64,000 bases of DNA from Marisediminicola senii (lineage in GTDB: Bacteria > Actinomycetota > Actinomycetes > Actinomycetales > Microbacteriaceae), in NCBI RefSeq assembly GCF_011057645.1, contig NZ_JAALGE010000002.1:62001-126000 (forward strand), written 5' to 3'. Under the pieces are notes generated by a model that saw only the letters and a program-made list of their open reading frames with translations, did not search any database and had not been told where the DNA came from. Of the stretch, positions 34,661-42,418 are shown piece after piece; the first letter of the stretch is position 1, and each line of letters begins with the position of its first letter. The position numbers and the translations under genes were made by a program.

Positions 34661-36247
34661 TTACAGTGCGCCGAGCGTCACGTCGGCGGTCGAGGTGGCG
34701 CCGTCCCTGACGTAGGTGACGGTGGCGTCGGAGCCGGCCGCGAGGGCCCGCACCTGGGCGGTGAGGTCGGTGCTTCCGGTGATCGGCAGTCCGTCGAACG
34801 AGGTGATGATGTCGCCGGCGCGCAGCCCGGCGTTCGCCGCCGCGCCGTCGGCGCTGACGTTCTCGATGCGGGCCCCGACGACCGTGGACTCGGTGTCGGT
34901 GGCATCCGACACCGACGCCCCGAGCAGCCCGTGGCTGCCCTCGCCCGTCTCGATGATCTCGTTGGCGATGCGCTTGGCGAGGTTCGCCGTGATCGCGAAG
35001 CCGACGCCGATGCTGCCGGCCGTCGACGAACCGCCGGAACCGGCGCTCGCGATGGCGACGTTGATGCCGATCACGCGTCCCTCGTCGTCGAGCAGGGCGC
35101 CACCGGAGTTGCCGGGGTTGATGGCGGCATCGGTCTGGATGACCGAGAGCGCGATGGTCGACGTGGCGGTGGGTGCCTGCTGCTGCTGGTCTGGGGTGTC
35201 GAACTGCCAGAAGTCGAACGGACCTTGTTCGCCCTGGTTGCTGTCCGGCGCCTCTTCGGTGTCGGGGGCCGCGGCCGAGGCGACGGTGATGCTGCGGTTC
35301 AGCGCGCTGACGATGCCGTTGGTCACCGTGTTGGCGAGCCCCAGGGGCGCGCCGATCGCGATGGCGGTGTCTCCGACGTTGAGCTTCGACGAGTCGGCGA
35401 ACTCCGCCGGCTGGAACTCGGTGTCGCTGTCGACCTTGATGACCGCGAGGTCGGAGATGGGGTCGGTGCCGACGATCTCGGCCGGGTACAGGCGTCCATC
35501 GGAGGTCTGGACCGACACGGTCGGGGCGCCGGTAGCGCCGTCGAGGGTCACGACGTGGGTGTTGGTGACGATGTAGCCGTCGGCGCTGAGGATCACGCCG
35601 GAGCCGCTGCCGCCGGATCCGTTCGAGCCGTCGGCGACCGAGATGGTGACGACAGAGGGGCCGGCCTGCGCGGCGACGGCCGTGATGGTCGTCGCGTCAT
35701 CGGCGTCGTTGACCGTGATGTTCGCCGGCCCGGACTGCTGCCCGGCGAGCAGGGTGCCCTGGGCCGCGGTGAGGGCGACGGCGGTCACGCCGGCTCCCGC
35801 GACGCCGCCGACGAGCGCACCGACGGCGAGCGCCGCAATGATGCCGACGGTCGCACCGCGCTTGGCCTGCCCCTTCGGCGCGGCACCGACCTGGGCTGGC
35901 TGGTCGCCGGAACCGGTGGGCGGCTGCGGGGGCGATCCGTAGGTCGAGTTGTACGGCGGCGCCGAGAGTCCGGAGGCCGGCGGCAGGTAGCCGGATGCCG
36001 CGGGGGGCGCGTAGACGGACTGCTGGGGTCGCAGCGGCACGGTGGGCTGGGTGGAGCCGTTGCCGTTCTGCCCGGGCCGCGTGGGGTGAATGGGAACGGT
36101 GGGCTGGGTGGAGCCGTTCGTGTTCTGCGGGGGCTGTGTGGGCTGCAGCGGCACAGTGGGCTGCGTTGCGCCTGGTTCATCGTCGCGGCGAGGGGTGTTC
36201 TCACCGGGAGGGCGGGAGCCGTAGGGGTTTTCGGGTCCGTCTGACAT
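34661..36247 (-). CDS. HtrA/DegP-like serine protease with PDZ domain
   Basis: A 528-residue membrane-anchored protease. A Pro/Gln/Asn-rich cytoplasmic N-terminus (1-130) has three copies of a QPTVPL-centred repeat. A transmembrane helix follows at about 132-160. The trypsin-like domain has the triad His231 (TNTHVV), Asp266 (PISDLAVIKV) and Ser381 (NPGNSGGAL), and a C-terminal PDZ domain begins near GLLGASV. It probably degrades or refolds misfolded envelope proteins under stress. ATG 36247 has RBS AAGGAG at 8 nt. An acidic insertion (residues 325-360) in the protease domain is unusual. It is monocistronic with its own terminator. Confidence 0.93.
   Translation of the reverse strand: MSDGPENPYGSRPPGENTPRRDDEPGATQPTVPLQPTQPPQNTNGSTQPTVPIHPTRPGQNGNGSTQPTVPLRPQQSVYAPPAASGYLPPASGLSAPPYNSTYGSPPQPPTGSGDQPAQVGAAPKGQAKRGATVGIIAALAVGALVGGVAGAGVTAVALTAAQGTLLAGQQSGPANITVNDADDATTITAVAAQAGPSVVTISVADGSNGSGGSGSGVILSADGYIVTNTHVVTLDGATGAPTVSVQTSDGRLYPAEIVGTDPISDLAVIKVDSDTEFQPAEFADSSKLNVGDTAIAIGAPLGLANTVTNGIVSALNRSITVASAAAPDTEEAPDSNQGEQGPFDFWQFDTPDQQQQAPTATSTIALSVIQTDAAINPGNSGGALLDDEGRVIGINVAIASAGSGGSSTAGSIGVGFAITANLAKRIANEIIETGEGSHGLLGASVSDATDTESTVVGARIENVSADGAAANAGLRAGDIITSFDGLPITGSTDLTAQVRALAAGSDATVTYVRDGATSTADVTLGAL
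36039..36175. repeat. 57-bp period direct repeats in the htrA 5' coding region
   Basis: A 23-bp identical segment occurs at 36039-36061 and 36096-36118, and a degenerate third copy starts at 36153. The spacing is 57 bp each time (19 codons). The repeats encode the QPTVPL-rich cytoplasmic tail of the protease. Confidence 0.75.
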
Positions 36248-36407
36248 GGGGTGCTCCTTCCAAGCGCTGCTAGCTTGAGCCGACAGCCTATGAATCCTAT
36301 TTGGACGCGCTGAGAGCGGGCCGAAGCGAACTCCGACAACGCGAGGCGATCGGGACGGCGTCACGCCACCCGGGATCGGACCGGTCGTGCTCCGGCGGAG
36401 TGACGCG

Positions 36408-37292
36408 TCAGCACCCCAGGCCGGCTCGCGCAGAGGAACAGTCGCCGCCGACGAGCACTGTGTCTGCGCGCTGCACGGTGGCTGCCATCGGTGCCGACGG
36501 AACGGGCACCGAGCCCGCGATGGCGATCCAGTCGGTCTGCCCAAAGGTGTACTCGGCGCTGAAGTCGACGGTCAGGGTCGCGGTGACCTGGCCGCTGCCG
36601 GAGTAGACGTGGCTGGTGGGGGTCGGACTGAATTCCGGCAGGCCAGCAGCGGCCCACGACGAACCGGGTTCGGACACGACAGCGGTCGTGCCGTCGCCGT
36701 ACGACCAGCGATACGCGACCGGGGTGAACCGCACCGACGCGGGGAGGCCGATGAGCAGGCCCTCCTGCACCTGCGGGCCGGCGTCGACCCAGAAGTTGGT
36801 GTGCAGTCCGACGACAGCCCATCCGTTCGGCTCCATGCGGGGCACCCCGACGACCGGTTGGAAGTTCACCAGGTCGGCGAGGGTGATCGGTCCGCGACCC
36901 TCACCGGGAACCGCGTCGGCGGGCGCGGTGATCGTGTACGGGTTCTGGCAGACGAGGCCGCACGGTGCCGGGGGGCCGACGGGGGCTCCGGCGCCTGTGC
37001 CTGTTCCGGAGCCTGAGCCTGAGCCCGCCGAGCCACCGGCGCCGGCGCCGTTGCCGTTAGCGCTGCCGGAGCCTCCGGTACCCGGCCGGGTGCCGGGGTC
37101 GGTGATGTTGACCCCGAGGTCGACGCCTCCGGAGCCGATGCCGACCGATGGGGTGCATGCTCCGCTTCGATAATCACCCGGGGAACATGAGGCAAGAGCC
37201 GCAAATGCAGCCGACGGAACGGTAAGAGCTAGAGACATCGCTACTGCGGCGCCCCATACGGAAAGTCGCCTAATCACAGATGCCCCCGCCAT
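36408..37292 (-). CDS. Secreted PKD-domain-like protein
   Basis: A 294-residue exported protein. A signal peptide (VIRRLSVWGAAVAMSLALTV, cleavage near AFAALA) is followed by a low-complexity Gly/Ser/Thr/Ala linker (about 60-110) and a domain with the PKD-like strand YRWSYGDGTTAV and TSHVYSGSGQVTATLTV. Four or more cysteines may form disulfides. It is probably a surface or secreted binding module; the ligand is unknown. The start is either ATG 37292 or GTG 37277; both overlap the upstream lipoprotein gene, so the two are coupled. Confidence 0.75.
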   Translation of the reverse strand: MAGASVIRRLSVWGAAVAMSLALTVPSAAFAALASCSPGDYRSGACTPSVGIGSGGVDLGVNITDPGTRPGTGGSGSANGNGAGAGGSAGSGSGSGTGTGAGAPVGPPAPCGLVCQNPYTITAPADAVPGEGRGPITLADLVNFQPVVGVPRMEPNGWAVVGLHTNFWVDAGPQVQEGLLIGLPASVRFTPVAYRWSYGDGTTAVVSEPGSSWAAAGLPEFSPTPTSHVYSGSGQVTATLTVDFSAEYTFGQTDWIAIAGSVPVPSAPMAATVQRADTVLVGGDCSSARAGLGC

Positions 37293-37842
37293 CCCACGGT
37301 TCCTCATGCGAGACAGTGAGGGTTCTCGACGCGGTCATCCATCTGAGTGACGCCACGAGCGCGTAGGTCGCCGGCCGGCCCTCTGACACCACGGAGTTGC
37401 CCTGTTCGTCGAGAATCTCTACATCCGAGACGTCAAGACACGCATAGATCTGGGCGCCTTCAGGCTCAGACCTGCCGACCAGTTGGGTTGCATCAACGAG
37501 TGAGGTACTAGCAACGCTGCTATTTCCCTCCTGACGCCAGCCCCGTTCGGCGTAATCTGCAACCGAATCAACAGCAGCCGACAGTGCTTCGTCAGTCGCG
37601 TATGAATCCAGAGCTCTGCTATCCAGGTCCTGAAAGGCATGATCCAACGCATCTTGGTACTCCGCGTACGCCTCGGTGGCCGCGGCGAGCGCTTCCTCGT
37701 CCGACGCGAACACGGGCTCGTCGCTTGCAGACGCTGACGGCGTCGGCTCGACCTCCGGCGCGTCGGCCGTGCACCCGCCCAGCAGCGCGACAGCCACCAG
37801 CGCGGCCGTCACCGCCGCCGGAACCCGCTGCACCCACACCAT
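37270..37842 (-). CDS. Lipoprotein of unknown function
   Basis: A 190-residue lipoprotein with signal peptide VPAAVTAALVAVALLGGC (lipobox LGGC, Cys24), a short Ser/Pro linker and a domain rich in Ala, Glu and Asp (EEALAAATEAYAEYQDALDH). Parts of the gene are visibly less GC-rich than neighbouring genes, for example around 37430-37640. Similar Cys-containing lipoproteins often precede PKD-like secreted proteins in actinobacteria. The next gene starts inside its 3' end. Confidence 0.7.
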   Translation of the reverse strand: MVWVQRVPAAVTAALVAVALLGGCTADAPEVEPTPSASASDEPVFASDEEALAAATEAYAEYQDALDHAFQDLDSRALDSYATDEALSAAVDSVADYAERGWRQEGNSSVASTSLVDATQLVGRSEPEGAQIYACLDVSDVEILDEQGNSVVSEGRPATYALVASLRWMTASRTLTVSHEEPWDGGGICD

Positions 37843-37952
37843 GGTTCGACGCTAAGTCACGTCCGTTCCGCAGGCCAGAAGTTTCCACAGCGCCAACGTG
37901 CCTACAGTTGAACCCCAGCCCGAGAAACTCCACCGCGATGACGAGGACCGAC

Positions 37953-39155
37953 ATGACCATTCCGGGAGCCTGGTCCCGCACCGCGCGGGCGGCGATGCTG
38001 CTCGGTGACGACGGCATGCTGCATCCAACCATCTTCGCGGAGATGTCCGCCCTGGCCGCCTCGACCGGATCGATCAACCTGGGGCAGGGGTTCCCCGACG
38101 AGAGCGGACCCCGAGAAGTGTTGGATGCCGCCTGCCGCGCCATCGCCGACGGCCACAACCAGTACCCGCCCGGCATGGGCGTTGCCGTGTTGCGCGCGGC
38201 GATCGCGGACCACCAGCAGCGCTTCTACGGAATGCCCGTCGACCCCGGCACGCAGGTGCTCGTCACCGCCGGAGCTACCGAGGCCCTCGCTGCGACACTG
38301 CTCGCCCTGCTCGAACCGGGCGACGAGGTCGTGACCCTCGAACCGTTCTACGACGCGTATGCCGCGATCATCGGGCTGGCCGGCGCCGTGCACCGCACCG
38401 TGCGACTGCGCGCGCCCGACTTCCAGCCCGACCTCGACGAGCTGGTGGATGCCGTCACCGACCGCACCCGCGTCATCCTGGTCAACACCCCGCACAACCC
38501 CACCGGGTCGGTGCTGCCCGCCGAGACGCTGCAGCTCATCGTCGAGCTGGCGCACCGGCACGACGCGATCATCGTGACCGACGAGGTGTACGAGCACCTC
38601 ACCTACGACGTCGCGCACGTGCCCGTCGCGACCGTGCCCGTCGCGAGAGAGCGCACGGTCACCATCTCGAGCGGAGGCAAGACGTTCAACACCACTGGCT
38701 GGAAGGTCGGCTGGCTGGTCGCCCCGCCCGAGCTGCTCGGGCCGATCGTCGCGGTGAAGCAATACCTGACCTACGTGAACGGCGCCCCGTTCCAGCCCGC
38801 CATCGCCGTCGGGCTCGGCCTCCCCCGCGAGCGTTTCGACGCCATCGCGCTCGACCTGCGGATCAAGCGCGACATCCTCGCGGCCGGCCTCTCCGCCGCG
38901 GGCTTCGGCGTGACGCTCCCCCAGGCCGGCTATTTCGTGATCGCGGATGCCGCGCCCCTCGGTTTCGACGACGCAGCCGCCCTGTGCCGCCGCCTGCCCG
39001 ACCTCGCTGGCGTCGTCGGCGTGCCCGTGACGGCGTTCGTGCATCCCGAGCACCACGGCGACTACCGGTCACTGGTGCGGTTCGCGTTCTGCAAGCGCAT
39101 CGACGTGCTGGAGACCGCATCGGCACAGCTGGCGGGGCTCAGCGCGCGCACCTGA
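37953..39155 (+). CDS. Class I/II pyridoxal-phosphate aminotransferase
   Basis: A 400-residue fold-type I aminotransferase. The PLP lysine is Lys243 in SSGGKTFNTTGWK. Other motifs are INLGQGFPD, YDAY after EPF, NTPHNPTG (Asn for PLP O3) and the C-terminal VRFAFCKR with the carboxylate Arg. It resembles the kynurenine/glutamine/methionine aminotransferase group. ATG 37953 with GAGG 7 nt upstream is preferred over ATG 37938. It is convergent with a nitrilase-family gene, a pairing that suggests glutamine transaminase plus omega-amidase. Confidence 0.88.
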   Translation: MTIPGAWSRTARAAMLLGDDGMLHPTIFAEMSALAASTGSINLGQGFPDESGPREVLDAACRAIADGHNQYPPGMGVAVLRAAIADHQQRFYGMPVDPGTQVLVTAGATEALAATLLALLEPGDEVVTLEPFYDAYAAIIGLAGAVHRTVRLRAPDFQPDLDELVDAVTDRTRVILVNTPHNPTGSVLPAETLQLIVELAHRHDAIIVTDEVYEHLTYDVAHVPVATVPVARERTVTISSGGKTFNTTGWKVGWLVAPPELLGPIVAVKQYLTYVNGAPFQPAIAVGLGLPRERFDAIALDLRIKRDILAAGLSAAGFGVTLPQAGYFVIADAAPLGFDDAAALCRRLPDLAGVVGVPVTAFVHPEHHGDYRSLVRFAFCKRIDVLETASAQLAGLSART

Positions 39156-39177
39156 GCGGGCGGCATCCACCCCCTGC

Positions 39178-39197
39178 CGGGTCGGCGACACGACCCG
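39178..39197. terminator. Short hairpin between convergent aminotransferase and nitrilase genes
   Basis: CGGGTCG and CGACCCG form a 7-bp stem with the 6-nt loop GCGACA. It lies in the 54-bp gap between the two stop codons. There is no T-tract, so termination is only plausible. Confidence 0.35.
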
Positions 39198-39209
39198 CGC
39201 ACGCGGCGA

Positions 39210-40034
39210 TCAGCGCGGGACCACCCGGTACCGCCGCAGCTCGAGGGCCGGGTTCGTCTCGCGCACGCTGTCGATGCGCTGCCGGGAGATCCACGAGACT
39301 GCCACGTCGGACTGCTCGCCGATGGTCGCGATCTCGACTCCCATCGGATCGACGATCATGCTGTTGCCAGCGCCGATGGGCGGGGCGTGGTCGGCCGCGG
39401 CGACGTAGACGGTGTTCTCGATCGCCCGCGCGGTGACCAGCGTGCGCCAGTGCTGCTCCTTGAGCGGGCCGCGCACCCATTCGGCTGGCACCAGCACGAC
39501 GTCGGCGCCGGCGTCGACGAGCACCCGGGTGGCCTCGGGAAAACGGATGTCGTAACAGGTCTGCATGCCGATCGTGAAACCGTTTACGGCGAAGAGCTGC
39601 GGCGGCTCGATGTCGCCCGCGCGCACGAACTCGCTCTCGCGCTGCCCGAACGCGTCGTAGAGGTGCTGCTTGCGGTAGGTGGCGACGACCACGCCCGCGG
39701 TGTCTACCGCCACGACGGTGTTGGAGAGGCGCTCGTCGTCGCCCGCCACCCGCTCCACCATGCCGGCCGCGATGTGCACGCCGAGCACCTTGGCGAGCGC
39801 TGCGAGGCCCCGAACGAAGGGTCCGTCGAGCGGTTCTGCGGCCGCAACGGCCTCGGGCCCCAGTTTTGGGGTGAAGAATGATGAATACTCTGGAAAAACG
39901 ACGAGGGCGGCTCCCCTGGCGGCCGCGAGGGTGGCGAGATCCCTGATATTCCGGAGGTTCTCGGCCGTGTCGTCGCCCGGGGCGAATTGTGCCACGCCGA
40001 TCGCCATCGTGCCGTTTGTGTCGTTGAGCGTCAT
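39210..40034 (-). CDS. Nitrilase-family carbon-nitrogen hydrolase (possible omega-amidase)
   Basis: A 274-residue amidase with the nitrilase triad Glu49 (VVFPEYSS), Lys122 (YRKQHLYDAFG) and Cys160 (MQTCYDIRFPE). The family hydrolyses C-N amide bonds; the Nit2-like branch removes ammonia from alpha-ketoglutaramate. The adjacent aminotransferase would make such ketoacids. The ATG at 40034 has TAGGCT 6 nt upstream, so the message is probably leaderless. The substrate is inferred only from the neighbour. Confidence 0.87.
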   Translation of the reverse strand: MTLNDTNGTMAIGVAQFAPGDDTAENLRNIRDLATLAAARGAALVVFPEYSSFFTPKLGPEAVAAAEPLDGPFVRGLAALAKVLGVHIAAGMVERVAGDDERLSNTVVAVDTAGVVVATYRKQHLYDAFGQRESEFVRAGDIEPPQLFAVNGFTIGMQTCYDIRFPEATRVLVDAGADVVLVPAEWVRGPLKEQHWRTLVTARAIENTVYVAAADHAPPIGAGNSMIVDPMGVEIATIGEQSDVAVSWISRQRIDSVRETNPALELRRYRVVPR

Positions 40035-40040
40035 GCGGCC

Positions 40041-40046
40041 AGCCTA
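40041..40046 (-). promoter_or_regulatory. -10 element of the nitrilase-family gene, leaderless
   Basis: TAGGCT on the minus strand, 6 nt from the ATG at 40034. Confidence 0.45.
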
Positions 40047-40074
40047 GGACGCAGTTCATAGCTAGTTCCCGGGT

Positions 40075-40080
40075 TACACT
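40075..40080 (+). promoter_or_regulatory. -10 element of the LacI-family gene
   Basis: TACACT, 29 nt upstream of the ATG at 40110, leaving room for a short leader with the purine-rich RBS AGGGGA. Confidence 0.35.
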
Positions 40081-40109
40081 CACATCTCCAAGAGCCCAGG
40101 GGAAAAAGC

Positions 40110-41120
40110 ATGGCAGTGACACGCGCGGATGTAGCTCGACGGGCGGGTGTTTCGCCCGCAGTGGTGAGCTACGTTCTGAACCCCGGTTCGCGCCCGGTCT
40201 CGGCCGCGGCGCGCGCCCGTATCGAAGCCGCGATCGCCGAACTCGGCTACCGGCCCAACGCCGTCGCGCAGGCGTTGCGCCGCTCGGCCACCATGTCGAT
40301 CGGCCTGATGGTCTCCGACCTCGCCAACCCCGCCATCGCCGCGGGTGCCAGGGCGATCGAGGACATCGCCTACGACCGCGGCTACGTGCTGTTCATCGGC
40401 ACCGTCGGCCACGACACGGCCCGCGAGGAGCGCTACCTGCAGAGCTACGTCGACCGGCAGGTCGACGGACTGATCCTCGTCGGGGCGCACGCCACCGAGA
40501 TGCTCGAGAAGCTCGCCAAGCAGGGCCTCCGCATCATCGTGCTCGGCGCCATCGAGCACGGCCTCGGCATCTCGTCGATCATGGCCGAGGGCAGGGCCGC
40601 AACCGAAGACGCCGTGCGCCACCTGATCGAGGTGCACGGGCACACCCGCATTGGCTGTATCACCGGCCCGTCGAACCAGCTCGGTGCGGTCGAGGAGCGC
40701 GTGAACGGGTGGCGTTCGGCGCTCGCCGACGCGGGACTCGCCAATGACGACAGCCTGCTCTACCGCGCGCCCGCCTTCAGCAGGACCACCGGGCACGACG
40801 GCGCCGCACACCTCCTCGATACCGCGAAGCCCACCGCGATGTTCGTCGCCTCCGACGTGCAAGCGGTCGGCACCATTGGCGCGATCCGCCGCCGCGGCCT
40901 GCAGGTACCCGAGGACATCGCCCTCATCTCCTACGACGGCTCCGAGCTCTCGACCCACGCATATCCGCGGTTCACTACGATCGACCCCGACATCGGTGCA
41001 CTGGCCGAACTCGCGATGAAGCGCCTCATCGCGCTCCTCGACAAGAGCCAGACCGAAGAGACCCACGACGTACTGCCCGCACAACTCGCCATCCGCCGCA
41101 GCTGCGGATGCGTCGAATAA
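40110..41120 (+). CDS. LacI family transcriptional regulator
   Basis: A 336-residue repressor with the N-terminal helix-turn-helix and hinge (TRADVARRAGVSPAVVSYVL, YRPNAVAQALRR) and a periplasmic-binding-protein-like effector domain ending in the C-terminal RRSCGCVE. LacI regulators usually sense a sugar or sugar derivative. The epimerase/dehydratase gene starts 11 bp later on the same strand, so it is the likely target or pathway partner. ATG 40110 follows an AGGGGA box. Confidence 0.9.
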   Translation: MAVTRADVARRAGVSPAVVSYVLNPGSRPVSAAARARIEAAIAELGYRPNAVAQALRRSATMSIGLMVSDLANPAIAAGARAIEDIAYDRGYVLFIGTVGHDTAREERYLQSYVDRQVDGLILVGAHATEMLEKLAKQGLRIIVLGAIEHGLGISSIMAEGRAATEDAVRHLIEVHGHTRIGCITGPSNQLGAVEERVNGWRSALADAGLANDDSLLYRAPAFSRTTGHDGAAHLLDTAKPTAMFVASDVQAVGTIGAIRRRGLQVPEDIALISYDGSELSTHAYPRFTTIDPDIGALAELAMKRLIALLDKSQTEETHDVLPAQLAIRRSCGCVE

Positions 41121-41131
41121 TGGAGAGAACA

Positions 41132-42019
41132 ATGAAGATCCTCATCACCGGAGCCCACGGCAAGGTCGGCAAGGGGGTCACCAAGGCGGCGATCGACGCC
41201 GGCCACGAAGTGTGGACCACCGACCTCAGCCGCCCGGGATTCGAGCGCAAGGAGGAGGGCACTCCGCGTTACACGCAGGCCGACCTCACCGACGCCGGCC
41301 AGGCCTACGCCGTCGTGCACGGCGCCGACGTGGTCATCCACATCGCCGCCATCCCAGAGCCGACCGGCAACCCGCCACACGTCGTCTTCCAGACCAACAT
41401 GATGGCCACGTTCAACGTGCTCGAGGCGGCGGTCAGGTACGGCGTGCAGCGCTTCGTCTACATCTCGAGCGAGACCGTGCCCGGCTTCTTCTTTCCGGAG
41501 CGCGACTTCCTACCCGACTACGCGCCGGTCGACGAGCAGCACCCGATCGCGCCGCAGGACCCGTACGCGATCTCCAAGCACTTCGGCGAGCAGTTGATGG
41601 ATGCCGCGATCCGCCGTTCCGATATCCGGTGCATCACCATCCGTCCCAGCTGGGTGCAGACCGAGGCGAACTACGAGCAGAACCTCGGCCCGCAGGTGCG
41701 TGACGCGTCGGTGCTGAGCCCCAACCTGTGGAGCTACATCGACGCCTACGACCTCGCCGACGCGATCGTGCTGGCCGCGGAGAGCGACCTGCCAGGCCAC
41801 GAGGTGTTCTACATCGCCTCGCCCGACAACGTGGGCGGGCACGACTTCGCGGCGGTGCTGAAGGAGTACTACGGCGACACGATCGAGCTGCGCGACATCG
41901 ACCGGGTCGACGCGTCGGGCATCAGCAGCGCGAAGGCGCAGCGCATGCTCGGCTGGACCCCGAAGCGGTCATGGCGCGACTACCTCGACGCCGACGGAAG
42001 GCTCATCGCGACGTCATAG
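41132..42019 (+). CDS. NAD-dependent epimerase/dehydratase (extended SDR)
   Basis: A 295-residue extended SDR. It begins MKILITGAHGKVGKG (Rossmann TGxxGxxG) and has catalytic Ser-Ser (FVYISSETVPG) and YAISK with the active-site Tyr and Lys. It acts on a sugar, sugar acid or nucleotide sugar; the specific substrate is not evident. ATG 41132 with GGAGAGA upstream is chosen over upstream ATGs. It is co-transcribed with the LacI regulator and followed by a strong terminator. Confidence 0.87.
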   Translation: MKILITGAHGKVGKGVTKAAIDAGHEVWTTDLSRPGFERKEEGTPRYTQADLTDAGQAYAVVHGADVVIHIAAIPEPTGNPPHVVFQTNMMATFNVLEAAVRYGVQRFVYISSETVPGFFFPERDFLPDYAPVDEQHPIAPQDPYAISKHFGEQLMDAAIRRSDIRCITIRPSWVQTEANYEQNLGPQVRDASVLSPNLWSYIDAYDLADAIVLAAESDLPGHEVFYIASPDNVGGHDFAAVLKEYYGDTIELRDIDRVDASGISSAKAQRMLGWTPKRSWRDYLDADGRLIATS

Positions 42020-42042
42020 CGCGCTGACGTACGAATAGCGAG

Positions 42043-42073
42043 AAGGGCCGGAACAGTCACTGTTCCGGCCCTT
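42043..42073 (+). terminator. Terminator of the lacI-epimerase unit
   Basis: A 14-bp perfect stem AAGGGCCGGAACAG/CTGTTCCGGCCCTT with the 3-nt loop TCA, followed by TTTCGC. It lies 23 bp after the epimerase stop. Confidence 0.85.
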
Positions 42074-42114
42074 TCGCATTCCGGCGGGTGGCGTGTGGCC
42101 GGGCAGGTGGCCGG

Positions 42115-42168
42115 GCCAACACAGAAGGGCCAGCCAACACAGAAGGGCCAGCCAACACAGAAGGGCCG
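42115..42168. repeat. Three 18-bp tandem repeats
   Basis: The unit GCCAACACAGAAGGGCCA occurs three times head to tail at 42115-42132, 42133-42150 and 42151-42168; the last base of the third copy is G. Each copy contains AGAAGGGCC, which is one arm of the terminator just downstream, and the third copy forms part of that stem. Confidence 0.95.
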
Positions 42169-42198
42169 GACCAGTCTTTCGACCGGTCCGGCCCTTCT
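42159..42198 (-). terminator. Terminator downstream of tRNA-fMet
   Basis: A 14-bp perfect stem AGAAGGGCCGGACC/GGTCCGGCCCTTCT with a 12-nt loop. It starts just past the tRNA 3' end in the minus-strand transcript. The stem overlaps the third 18-bp repeat and, on its other side, the tRNA trailer. Confidence 0.8.
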
Positions 42199-42203
42199 TC
42201 TTG

Positions 42204-42277
42204 TTGCGGGGACAGGATTTGAACCTGCGACCTCTGGGTTATGAGCCCAGCGAGCTACCGAACTGCTCCACCCCGCG
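42204..42277 (-). tRNA. Initiator tRNA-Met (anticodon CAU)
   Basis: A 74-nt tRNA with the initiator hallmarks: an unpaired C1-A72, three consecutive G-C pairs at the base of the anticodon stem (CTGGG/CCCAG) and anticodon CAT in the loop CTCATAA. The CCA end is not encoded. Leader and trailer are complementary over 10 bp (42195-42204 with 42280-42289), which would extend the acceptor stem in the precursor. Confidence 0.95.
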
Positions 42278-42289
42278 GCACAAGAAGAA

Positions 42290-42295
42290 ACACTA
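42290..42295 (-). promoter_or_regulatory. -10 element of tRNA-fMet
   Basis: TAGTGT on the minus strand, about 12 nt upstream of the mature tRNA 5' end. Confidence 0.35.
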
Positions 42296-42345
42296 CCAGA
42301 CGTTCGTGCACTCCGTTACCGCGAGGTGTCCGGCAGTGAAACGGA

Positions 42346-42385
42346 CGATGCCCGCCCCCAACCGGATGGTCGGGGGCGGGCATCG
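42346..42385 (-). terminator. Terminator of the UPF0182 gene
   Basis: A 14-bp perfect stem CGATGCCCGCCCCC/GGGGGCGGGCATCG with a 12-nt loop, 34 bp past the UPF0182 stop codon. In the minus-strand transcript only a short T-containing run (TCCGTTTC) follows. Confidence 0.75.
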
Positions 42386-42418
42386 GTGGCGCTTACGAAG
42401 GCGCCTGTGCGGCGGGGA

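Noticed and set aside
33344-36244. 966-codon open frame on the plus strand
   Set aside because: It is antisense to the GT2 gene and htrA; its Gly/Arg/Asp-rich translation is typical of GC-rich shadow frames.
42115-42168. Possible CRISPR array
   Set aside because: Units are directly adjacent without spacers and no cas genes are present.
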